This document shows positions 8,338 to 15,415 of a DNA stretch of 32,910 nt, piece after piece. This DNA is from a virus. The first letter of the stretch is position 1. Each line of letters starts with the position of its first letter. A program made the translations under genes and the position numbers. The stretch spans positions 1 through 32,910 of the IMG/VR virus record IMGVR_UViG_3300027861_000118, one strand, 5' to 3'. The notes under the pieces are model-generated. The model did no database searches and was not told the origin of the DNA. It saw nothing but the letters and a program-made list of their open reading frames with translations.

Positions 8338-8778
8338 TTAAACCCCATTATCTCTTTGTAGTGTACAACTCGTGTCACCATTGTGTGATGTGTTAGCACC
8401 TGTAACTGAATGCCCTTCCCATAAATAAAAATAAGACGAATCATCACCTACAAAATTTCCATCACTTGTGCTCATTCTATATCCTTTTCTTAACTGAACT
8501 TGATATCTCGAATCACCGCCCGGTCCAATATCATAATAAGCATTTTTAAAAGCAGCACTATAACTACTTTGCATAGTAGAAACTGCTGTTTCCAAAGCAC
8601 TTGAGTCCGGCTTCATAGTAAAACTAAATAAATTAGAATAAGAACCACCTGTTCCCCATACTTTAGTGCTTCCAAAATAAACTTCTCCTAATGCTGTAGG
8701 TGAGCTTACAGTTGTACCATCCTTTACTATTGTATGTGTGTACCAATTTAAAGCTGTACCATCAAAAGTTATAGACAT
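8338..8778 (-). CDS. Tail-associated protein of unknown function, 146 aa
   Basis: The sequence is rich in Ser, Thr, Gly and Tyr (MSITFDGTALNWYTHTIVKD..., WEGHSVTGANTSHNGD), which suggests beta structure as in fibre tips or small adhesins. Its ATG overlaps the stop of the preceding fibre-like gene by one base, so the two are probably made together. No family was recognised. A distal fibre or receptor-contact role is inference from neighbour and composition. Confidence 0.55.
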   Translation of the reverse strand: MSITFDGTALNWYTHTIVKDGTTVSSPTALGEVYFGSTKVWGTGGSYSNLFSFTMKPDSSALETAVSTMQSSYSAAFKNAYYDIGPGGDSRYQVQLRKGYRMSTSDGNFVGDDSSYFYLWEGHSVTGANTSHNGDTSCTLQRDNGV

Positions 8779-9200
8779 TATGATGTGCTAATAGTTAATG
8801 TTGTTCCTGAAAGTGAAACTTTTACTAGACCTAATGTACTAGCAGTAGCTCCTACTGGTTTAGCTGCTTCCACAAAAGCTGTTGTAGCTATTTGTGTAGT
8901 GTTTGTATTAACTGAAGCAGTAGGTGCTGTAGGTGTTCCTGTTAAAGCAGGACTTGCTTTTTTAGCAAATGAAGTATCTACAAACGCTGTTGTAGCTACT
9001 TGATTAGTATTGGTTCCAGCAGCAGCAGTTGCAGCAGTAACTACTTGGCTTGTGTTTGCTAAGTCTGCTTTAGAGTTAATAGCAGTCTTAGCTGCAAGAA
9101 ACTCTGTATTAAAGTCACCACCACTAACTATCTTGTCTGGGTCTGAATCACTTAAAGCATCCTTACCTGACCAAGCTATTTGTAAATTATAATCACTCAT
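8778..9200 (-). CDS. Tail fibre-type repeat protein, 140 aa
   Basis: The start is placed at ATG 9200 (MSDYNLQIAWSG), because it overlaps the stop of the 569-aa gene as ATGA and has an AGGA site upstream; a longer frame starting at 9224 would run deeper into that gene. The protein carries two copies of the phage fibre repeat of the form TAxTAxAxTNTxQIATTAFV (around residues 49-68 and 82-101). Such repeats build trimeric fibre shafts. A small C-terminal beta segment (VSLSGTTLTISTS) ends it. It is likely a short fibre or fibre-connector, paired with the 146-aa protein just downstream. Confidence 0.65.
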   Translation of the reverse strand: MSDYNLQIAWSGKDALSDSDPDKIVSGGDFNTEFLAAKTAINSKADLANTSQVVTAATAAAGTNTNQVATTAFVDTSFAKKASPALTGTPTAPTASVNTNTTQIATTAFVEAAKPVGATASTLGLVKVSLSGTTLTISTS

Positions 9201-10906
9201 CGTATTTTTCCTTGTTTTGCCCAAATAGAAATGTTTTGTAAAGAAGCTTTAAACCCCGATACCGTTTGTATTATCTGTAGTCTAACAACTTTAGCTGCTT
9301 TTGACATAGATACTTTGTACTCTGTAGGTTGGAAAGCAGGAGCATACTTGGAATTACCATACTTAGCCTGTCCCCACAAAGCATTGACTCCACCAGTAGT
9401 AGGGTCTAATGTAAAGTTAGCTGATGTAGGAGTAACATTGTAATCTCTAAACCAGTTAAGTGTTACGTTCATGTTCTTACCACCTGACCATATAGCTAAG
9501 AATCTTTTTAAAAACTTAGTTATGCCCGGCTGTTCAAAATCTAGCCAAGTAGTTTTAAAATCTGCTTGATATGTGTTGTCTACATCTTGATAACATTTAC
9601 TTGTAGTAGATTCCCATGTGTGTCCAGCAGTAGTACATGCACTTGATGTACCATAGGTAGCAGTAACATCCTTTTTTTCTACATCATAAAATCCTGAGTA
9701 TGTTGCTACTTTTCCAAAGTTAGTAGTAGCTCCTAAACCAATATATAAAAAATCATCTGTTGATAACAAAGCCCCAGGATTTTTCTTACTATCAAAGTTC
9801 CAAGTTGTTATACGTGGTGCACCTTCAGGAGTTGTAGATTTAAAATCAAAAACATAAAGAATATTTTTACCACCAAATCCTAATAAATATGTTCCAGTAG
9901 ATAAATCATATTGACCTTTAACTTTGTTTAAATCTGCAGTAACAATGTTTGTTCTTATTTCATCTTTAATAGCTAAACTTAAATCTGTCAATGGCATCTT
10001 ATCTTGTACCATTGTACGAGCTAGTGAGCGTACACCTGATGAACTTAAGAATACAATGTCATCACCAATGACTTGTACTGAATCCCTAGCTACACATCCT
10101 ACACCTTCAATAACTTCATCTAATTGAAATGAAGCAGCAGCTGGGTCCCAAGGGTCATTGTAAATAACAATGTTATTCTTACCAAAGATAACTAGCTTAC
10201 CCATAAAAGAAGCTAGTGCTGTTATTTCATCACCTGACCATACAGTTTTTAAATCTACTGAACCTGAAGCACCACCATTAAATGTTTGACCTATTAATGT
10301 ATCAGAGTAATAAACTACATCTTTGTTTTCACCTATATTTCCTACCCATATCCTACCATAATCTCCTAGAATACAAGAAGGTGTAAAAGTAGTAACGCCA
10401 GTAGGTTTGTGATAACTACCTACATCTTCTAAATCTTTCCATGTAGTGCCATCATAATTTATTGGTTGATTACCTGCTTGTACTCCATAAAACTGGTTAT
10501 TAAAGTTTGTAAACTGCCAGTTGCCATTAGTTTTAGTAGTGGCTGAACCACCAAAAGTCTGTGCATCTAAAGTATAAGGAGTGTTAGCTGTGTTAATTTT
10601 ATATACATTAGCACCAGCTCCAGCAAATAAAGTCTTAGCTCCTGTTGCACTAATATACTCACCTAATGATTTAACTATTAATGTATTAGCTGTAGGATTG
10701 CCATCAGTATCTAAACTGCCAGTATGGACATTATCTGTTACTTGTTTAATTCCTTCTCTAGTAGTAACACGTCCCTTTTCATCTAACATAATATTGTTAG
10801 CTGTTGTTAAGAACTGTGGTGGTAAACTAGAAGCCGATGACTGCCTGTTTAATCCATAGATACCTATAGAGTCTAATACAAGGGGTTGTATTGGTTTAGA
10901 CGCCAT
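9197..10906 (-). CDS. P22 gp10-like DNA stabilisation / tail hub protein, 569 aa
   Basis: The protein has repeated short beta blades with Gly-Asp-Arg-Trp motifs (ILGDYGRIWVGN, FMGKLVIFGKNNIVIYND, VIGDDIVFLSSSGVRSL). This matches the beta-propeller character of podovirus packaged-DNA stabilisation proteins such as P22 gp10, which close the head-tail channel after packaging. The N-terminal segment (LPPQFLTTANNIMLDEKGRVTTREG) is the usual lead-in of this family, around the statement of node and normal vector. It follows the 222-aa adaptor gene with an 11-base overlap, the expected order adaptor then stabilisation protein. Moderately sure; T7 gp12-like nozzle is the alternative name for the same position. 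Confidence 0.68.
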   Translation of the reverse strand: MASKPIQPLVLDSIGIYGLNRQSSASSLPPQFLTTANNIMLDEKGRVTTREGIKQVTDNVHTGSLDTDGNPTANTLIVKSLGEYISATGAKTLFAGAGANVYKINTANTPYTLDAQTFGGSATTKTNGNWQFTNFNNQFYGVQAGNQPINYDGTTWKDLEDVGSYHKPTGVTTFTPSCILGDYGRIWVGNIGENKDVVYYSDTLIGQTFNGGASGSVDLKTVWSGDEITALASFMGKLVIFGKNNIVIYNDPWDPAAASFQLDEVIEGVGCVARDSVQVIGDDIVFLSSSGVRSLARTMVQDKMPLTDLSLAIKDEIRTNIVTADLNKVKGQYDLSTGTYLLGFGGKNILYVFDFKSTTPEGAPRITTWNFDSKKNPGALLSTDDFLYIGLGATTNFGKVATYSGFYDVEKKDVTATYGTSSACTTAGHTWESTTSKCYQDVDNTYQADFKTTWLDFEQPGITKFLKRFLAIWSGGKNMNVTLNWFRDYNVTPTSANFTLDPTTGGVNALWGQAKYGNSKYAPAFQPTEYKVSMSKAAKVVRLQIIQTVSGFKASLQNISIWAKQGKIR

Positions 10907-11564
10907 TCCAAATTACCTCATCTGAGTGTCTACCTACGTCTTGTTGAATTGCATCTGATAATGCTTGTTGATATTGCATCTGTGCCATGTCTGACAATGT
11001 ACCTCCATCTTCGCCACGTTCAGCGATAGCTCGTGCCCATACCCCCATTATAACAGGAAACTCTGGACATGTCAAGGTATCTGTTGCATTTGTTAAATCA
11101 TCTTGTGGGTCTAATAAATAAAAATTTATGTTATAAACAGCGTCAGGCTTAGGATATATCTGAGCTGTAAGCAGTCCACTACTTACTCCATTAATAGAAA
11201 AGTAAGAAGGAACACCTGAGCTATCAGTAGGATATTGTGTAGACCTAATCCATGAATCAGGTACACCTTGTAACATTTGTCCTTGTTCTTGTTCCTGTAC
11301 TGATAATGTTCTAGTACGTTGAGATGTGCTAGGCAAGTTATAGCTACGTGTGTCAGCTACAGTAGCTACTGTTTCTACACGTCTTAGTGCTGTCCAATCC
11401 CAAGCATCTTCTACTTCTCTTTTAACTTCATTAACAAAGTCACCTATTAATACTTGGTAGTCTGATGGACCAGCAGCATCTATTAGTGCACCTGACCAGT
11501 CACTGCCTATACTATCTTCTCGTAGTCTACGTAAGACTGAATTAATAACTTGTCTATATGTCAT
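10896..11564 (-). CDS. Head-tail adaptor / tail tubular protein A-like, 222 aa
   Basis: The region DYQVLIGDFVNEVKREVEDAWDWTALRR (helix, Trp-rich turn) followed by a beta stretch and C-terminal helices resembles the adaptor ring proteins of podoviruses (T7 gp11, P22 gp4 class). These bind beneath the portal and receive the nozzle or stabilisation protein. It is directly followed by the 569-aa stabilisation-like gene. No catalytic motif is seen. Assigned by motif feel and gene order, not by alignment. Confidence 0.62.
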   Translation of the reverse strand: MTYRQVINSVLRRLREDSIGSDWSGALIDAAGPSDYQVLIGDFVNEVKREVEDAWDWTALRRVETVATVADTRSYNLPSTSQRTRTLSVQEQEQGQMLQGVPDSWIRSTQYPTDSSGVPSYFSINGVSSGLLTAQIYPKPDAVYNINFYLLDPQDDLTNATDTLTCPEFPVIMGVWARAIAERGEDGGTLSDMAQMQYQQALSDAIQQDVGRHSDEVIWNGV

Positions 11565-11565
11565 A

Positions 11566-12003
11566 TTATTTTCCTTTTGCTAATTGTGCACCGAAGTAAA
11601 ACTCTACTATCATGGTTGCCCATCCAAATATTTCATCCATTTTAAGTACAGCACCTGCTTCTATTTTAATATACTCAATAACATCTGGTGTTAACTGAAT
11701 ACCTAAGAAGCTAGTTCCTTCTATTATAGTAGGTATAACTGTAGGAACATCAAAGAACACAGGAGCTATTTGTGTAAAAATAATTAATGCAAGTATAACT
11801 AATATAATAATCCTTCTATTCATAGCAGCCATAGGTGACTCTTTGTCAGCTCTATCTCTTGCTTGATTAATAGAATCATTACGAACCTGTAGATTCTGTA
11901 TCATCATCTTCTGTTGTTCTTGTGCTGCTTGACTCTTGAGTGCAAACAACTTACCAACAAAGCCTAACATTATTGGTGCTACATTAGTTAAAAATGCTAT
12001 CAT
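11566..12003 (-). CDS. Holin-like membrane protein (three membrane segments), 145 aa
   Basis: The start is set at ATG 12003, which overlaps the TGA of the 69-aa gene as ATGA; a longer frame extends into that gene but lacks such coupling. Three hydrophobic parts are visible: IAFLTNVAPIMLGFVGKLFAL at the N-terminus, RRIIILVILALIIFTQIAPVFF after a charged Gln-rich linker, and IFGWATMIVEFYFGAQL near the end. The ending FYFGxxLxKGK is like the 3-TM holins found in phages and gene transfer agents. It would act in the inner membrane. Together with the two genes upstream it forms a compact membrane module within the structural operon. Confidence 0.55.
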   Translation of the reverse strand: MIAFLTNVAPIMLGFVGKLFALKSQAAQEQQKMMIQNLQVRNDSINQARDRADKESPMAAMNRRIIILVILALIIFTQIAPVFFDVPTVIPTIIEGTSFLGIQLTPDVIEYIKIEAGAVLKMDEIFGWATMIVEFYFGAQLAKGK

Positions 12004-12209
12004 ATTGCTAACCTCATTGCTTCTATAATCCCTACTTGTCCTATAATGTACCAAGCAAATGCACCAAACACTCCCCATTTAATTTGCATTAAAGAAGTGT
12101 TAATTTTCTGTATGCACAAATTAGTGTCATCAATCTTGCTAAACAGCTTTGCTATTTGTCCAGAGTGTTTGTCTAATTGAAGTTGCATTCTATTAATATT
12201 ATCTTCCAT
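12000..12209 (-). CDS. Small coiled-coil membrane protein, XhlA-like, 69 aa
   Basis: An N-terminal amphipathic helix (MEDNINRMQLQLDKHSGQIAKLFSKIDD) is followed by one C-terminal hydrophobic helix (WGVFGAFAWYIIGQVGIIEAM). This is the layout of XhlA-type haemolysin/holin partners, which sit in the membrane with the coiled coil in the cytoplasm. The stop overlaps the ATG of the holin-like gene, so the two proteins are probably made in a fixed ratio. The family match is by topology only. Confidence 0.55.
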   Translation of the reverse strand: MEDNINRMQLQLDKHSGQIAKLFSKIDDTNLCIQKINTSLMQIKWGVFGAFAWYIIGQVGIIEAMRLAI

Positions 12210-12218
12210 ATCTCCCTG

Positions 12219-12770
12219 TTAGTTTGCTAATGGGTTGTCCAGTGCTCTTTGTAATCTTGTGTTAAGTCTTTCTTCTACATCTTTAATCTTTCTATCTGTA
12301 TCAGAATAAAGAGCATCTCTTCTCTGGTCAAATCTTGTGTCAGCATTGTCAATCATTGTTGCTAAGTTTCCTTTTTGTTTCTGTAACTTAGTTTCTACAT
12401 CATTAACAATACTTTCAAGGTGTCGCATATCTTCTCTAACATCCTTCTTTACTTCTTTAACATATGTTATTTGTTCATCAACATTAGATTTAATTAAGCC
12501 TAACTCTTCTTTAAACAAATCAATCTCTTTACTTACAAATTCCATATGTGTATTTACTGTAGACATATGCTCATTTATAACTGCTAAATCTTTTTCTATA
12601 ACAGACAAATCAGGTGACTCAAATGCAGAAATCTTAGCTTCCATATCTAAGTATCTCTGATATACTTCAAAACCACCCCACAGAGCTCCAAGGATTGTCC
12701 CTAAGAGGGGTATTATTAGTAGAGCCTTACTACCCCCTACCTTAACTCCTGCGTACTCTATTTCTGCCAT
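12219..12770 (-). CDS. Membrane-anchored long coiled-coil protein, 183 aa
   Basis: After MAEIEYAGVKVGGSK comes one hydrophobic helix (ALLIIPLLGTILGALWGGF, about residues 16-34), then roughly 130 residues of heptad-like charged helix ending in DTRFDQRRDALYSDTDRKIKDVEERL. It is a type of anchored rod that could span part of the periplasm or tether a complex. An i-spanin-like or ejection-assisting role is possible, but no matching outer-membrane lipoprotein partner was identified. It overlaps the preceding exported protein gene by 13 bases. Confidence 0.6.
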   Translation of the reverse strand: MAEIEYAGVKVGGSKALLIIPLLGTILGALWGGFEVYQRYLDMEAKISAFESPDLSVIEKDLAVINEHMSTVNTHMEFVSKEIDLFKEELGLIKSNVDEQITYVKEVKKDVREDMRHLESIVNDVETKLQKQKGNLATMIDNADTRFDQRRDALYSDTDRKIKDVEERLNTRLQRALDNPLAN

Positions 12771-14239
12771 TGTAGGTCCATCAATTTATTGTGTAGTATT
12801 TCATTAGCCAAACCGTTTCTTAATCCTCTTTGATTATCTGGTATATCCTTGTCTAAATATATACCCTTATCTTCATAAAACACACCATCAATAAGTAGTT
12901 GTGTATTGTAAGTATTAAATCCAGCATTAAAGTTTAAGAGTGCAAGTATAAGACTTTGTAGTTTTTGCTGCTCTTCTAGTGATGCAGCTTCTCCCATTTC
13001 AGTTGCAAGATTCTTTAGTTTGTTACCTATAATCTCTCGCATCTTATCTTTCTTACTTGCTTTCTTTGCTACCTTTTTTAATACCGGTTGCTCTACAACT
13101 TCTTGTTCTGGCTCAGGCTCTTCAATACTTTCTTCCTGTTCCTCAACTGGCTCATCTTCTGTTGGCTCATCATCCTCAACCGATTCATTCTCTGGCTCTG
13201 GTTCAGGTTCATCAAGCTCCTCTTCAGTTGGTTCAGGTTCTAAAAACTCTTCTAACTCTGCCTCTAATTCTTCTATCAGTTCCTCTTGTGCCATCTCTTC
13301 AAACAATACTTCCATCTCTGGTATTGCTTCTTCTAATGTAGTAGAGATTAAAGTGTAATCATCTAATGCTTCTATCTCTATTATTTGGAAAACCTCTGGC
13401 TCTTCCAAGACGTATACCGATTCAACATCTTCCTCATCAACTTCCCAAACTTCTTGTACATCATCCTCAACATATTCTTCTATGTAAGCATCGTCCCAAC
13501 CATCACATCCGTAATCATACAAAGGGTCCAATGCACATTGTTGATTATACACATTATCAGCATAGACTTGTGGGTAGTATAAACAACTGATATGACTGTC
13601 TGGTATTACACTGCATACACTCTCTCCACCTGCTATCTCTACTGGGTCATCTTCTTGACTGTTCCAAAAGATTGCTCCACTTGTCGGATGATTATAGAAC
13701 CATTGTTCGTACTCACCTTGACTTAAATCTCCTACCACTGCTACTGTTACTGCGTGGTTAGTTATTTGCACCTCTTCATAGTTTACATCTATGTTACCCA
13801 TTGGGTATATTGTTAGGTCAAATGTATTTCTTGTATTGGGTAGGTAGTATTCTGACAAATCTTCCCACATATATTTCTGGAATGTTTCGTCACCTTGTGT
13901 ATAAAATCTACCTATACCTGTGTCTATTAAATCTGTGTTCCAAGGCATTATGGTGTAATTAAATCTTACACCTGTGAATGAACTTAAGTCCTGTCCATCA
14001 CAACACAACCCATCATATACAATGCCAGTACCGGGTACATCAAGAGGGTCAAGAAACCCCACAACACCATTACTAAACATAAAACTAGTGACATAACTAT
14101 TTCCATAAAAAGGAAAGGTAAAGTCAAGAGGTACTTCCACCCAGCCATCATCTGCAATCTGATGCTCAATTATCTCTGGGTCAGACCACGAGGATAGCGA
14201 GCAAGATAACGCCAATAATACCGCTAACCAATTTCTCAA
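12758..14239 (-). CDS. Exported nidogen-like protein with long Glu/Pro-rich region, 493 aa
   Basis: The start is TTG at 14239, chosen because a strong GAGGAG lies 6 bases upstream (14246-14251 on the top strand as CTCCTC) and the frame then opens with a signal peptide (MRNWLAVLLALSCSLSSWS). Residues about 30-200 resemble a nidogen-like (NIDO) domain: VEVPLDFTFPFYGNSYVTSFMFSNGV, VRFNYTIMPWNTDL and a GAIFWNSQ-like end. A Cys-containing, Asp/Tyr-rich linker follows. Residues about 240-395 are extremely acidic (Glu, Pro, Asp repeats), then come a Lys-rich stretch and a helical C-terminus. The product should be exported to the periplasm or cell surface, which is unusual inside a virion operon. It overlaps the upstream exported-protein gene by 59 bases. 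Function unknown. Confidence 0.65.
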   Translation of the reverse strand: MRNWLAVLLALSCSLSSWSDPEIIEHQIADDGWVEVPLDFTFPFYGNSYVTSFMFSNGVVGFLDPLDVPGTGIVYDGLCCDGQDLSSFTGVRFNYTIMPWNTDLIDTGIGRFYTQGDETFQKYMWEDLSEYYLPNTRNTFDLTIYPMGNIDVNYEEVQITNHAVTVAVVGDLSQGEYEQWFYNHPTSGAIFWNSQEDDPVEIAGGESVCSVIPDSHISCLYYPQVYADNVYNQQCALDPLYDYGCDGWDDAYIEEYVEDDVQEVWEVDEEDVESVYVLEEPEVFQIIEIEALDDYTLISTTLEEAIPEMEVLFEEMAQEELIEELEAELEEFLEPEPTEEELDEPEPEPENESVEDDEPTEDEPVEEQEESIEEPEPEQEVVEQPVLKKVAKKASKKDKMREIIGNKLKNLATEMGEAASLEEQQKLQSLILALLNFNAGFNTYNTQLLIDGVFYEDKGIYLDKDIPDNQRGLRNGLANEILHNKLMDLQWQK

Positions 14240-14780
14240 GAAATACTCCTCTATCCATATTTGCTGTCTGTTGTTTCCTTGGAATCTTCTTAGGATTCAA
14301 TCTCCATTCTGCTGTAGCTTCCTGTCCTATTAGCCCCTCACCTGTAGTGGGCGAGTTTATCGGGCAGGGAGTTCCGGCAAATTTCATTGCGTCATACACC
14401 GACCTCGTTTGGCACATTAAAGCAACTGCTGCTACCTTCATACCCATATCATATAATACTTTAGCATTCTTTAATCTCATACAGTTCTCATCTGAGTAAG
14501 CCTGTCCTGTACTGATACCTAGTATTTGTGTCTGCACTGCTCCACTAACTCCTACCATACATAAGTCACTATTACTTGCGTTAATGCTAGGACTAATTGC
14601 ACTAGGTGGGTTTGTCCTTATTGTACTCTTAGCATCTGTACTTGTAGTTACTGTGCTATTACTTGTACTGTTTGTAACGATAGGGTCAGCAGCTTTAACA
14701 ACAGTAGGTATTACTAATGTAATCCAAAATATTGCTACTACCAAACCTGCAACTATATTGTTGCGTAATCTATCAGACAT
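14181..14780 (-). CDS. Exported cysteine-containing protein with C-terminal membrane anchor, 199 aa
   Basis: A signal peptide or anchor (NNIVAGLVVAIFWITLVIPTVVKA, probably cut before ADP) is followed by a Thr/Ser-rich linker. A conserved-looking domain comes next with four Cys (SDLCMVGVSG, DENCMRLKNAKVLYDMGMKVAAVALMCQ, AGTPCP). The C-terminus is a hydrophobic helix (LVSGIIGVILLAILVV) preceded by Arg/Lys. The Cys would pair in the periplasm. Similar SDLCMVGVSG-type domains are, as I recall, widespread in marine phages without known function. It shares 59 bases with the next gene and abuts the 203-aa tail gene. Confidence 0.6.
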   Translation of the reverse strand: MSDRLRNNIVAGLVVAIFWITLVIPTVVKAADPIVTNSTSNSTVTTSTDAKSTIRTNPPSAISPSINASNSDLCMVGVSGAVQTQILGISTGQAYSDENCMRLKNAKVLYDMGMKVAAVALMCQTRSVYDAMKFAGTPCPINSPTTGEGLIGQEATAEWRLNPKKIPRKQQTANMDRGVFLEKLVSGIIGVILLAILVV

Positions 14781-15391
14781 TAGTCAGCGACTAAACTCAC
14801 AAATGCTGGGTCTACTTCATCTGTAGGGTTAGCAGTAAAGTGTGTACACATATCAATATGTCTAGTTGCTGTTGTTGTAGCTGGTCCATAAGTTACCGTA
14901 CCATCTTCAGCAGTATTCTTAACCTTTCTTGTTTCAGTATGCGGTTTATTCTCATAAGCCATAACCCCAGCTAAATCTGATATAGCATTAATTGCTGTCT
15001 TGATTGTTTCGTGTTCACTATACAAAGCTGTAGCGTAAGTAGCTATGTTACTTGGCACAGCAGTACCACCTTTAGCTGCTCTCGACCAATACCAATCTAT
15101 AGCATCGTGTCTACTAGCTACTGCCGAGTTTGCTTTAAATAACATTCCAGCTTTAAGCGTGTCTACATCTCTAGCTGTTGAGGCGTATGTACCTACAACC
15201 TCTAAGCCACTTGTGTCTACAGTAAACTCACCATTCCAATAGTATTGACTATCAGGAGTGACTTCTCTGTATGCCTTTATGCCTAGTGAGGCAAGTGTTG
15301 CACTATCCTTAAAGATTGTTCTAGGATAAAGCACACTATTTATTTCAATAGATTTTGGATGCTTAATTATTTCTTTGTTAAAGTACCACAT
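14780..15391 (-). CDS. Tail protein of the DUF4376-like type (fibre partner), 203 aa
   Basis: The N-terminus MWYFNKEIIKHPKSIEINSVLYPRTIF is a common lead of small phage tail proteins. The middle ASRHDAIDWYWSRAAKGGTAVPSNI resembles the RDWY-x-R-x-x-x-x-x-x-x-P motif of DUF4376-type proteins that accompany tail fibres. It follows the 1138-aa fibre gene by 24 bases. A role in fibre assembly or as a fibre component is inferred from this position. Confidence in the exact family is low; confidence that it is a real gene is high. Confidence 0.55.
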   Translation of the reverse strand: MWYFNKEIIKHPKSIEINSVLYPRTIFKDSATLASLGIKAYREVTPDSQYYWNGEFTVDTSGLEVVGTYASTARDVDTLKAGMLFKANSAVASRHDAIDWYWSRAAKGGTAVPSNIATYATALYSEHETIKTAINAISDLAGVMAYENKPHTETRKVKNTAEDGTVTYGPATTTATRHIDMCTHFTANPTDEVDPAFVSLVAD

Positions 15392-15415
15392 ATTATTTAC
15401 TCCTGTTAATTGTTA

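Noticed and set aside
8785-9192. Plus-strand Ala/Val-rich frames opposite the fibre repeat gene.
   Set aside because: They mirror the Thr/Ala repeat codons of the minus-strand gene and do not fit the gapless minus-strand operon.
13020-13358. Plus-strand open frames rich in Ser or Leu across the Glu/Pro-rich gene.
   Set aside because: They are the complement of repetitive GAA/GAG codons of the minus-strand nidogen-like gene, with no ribosome site and low-complexity products.
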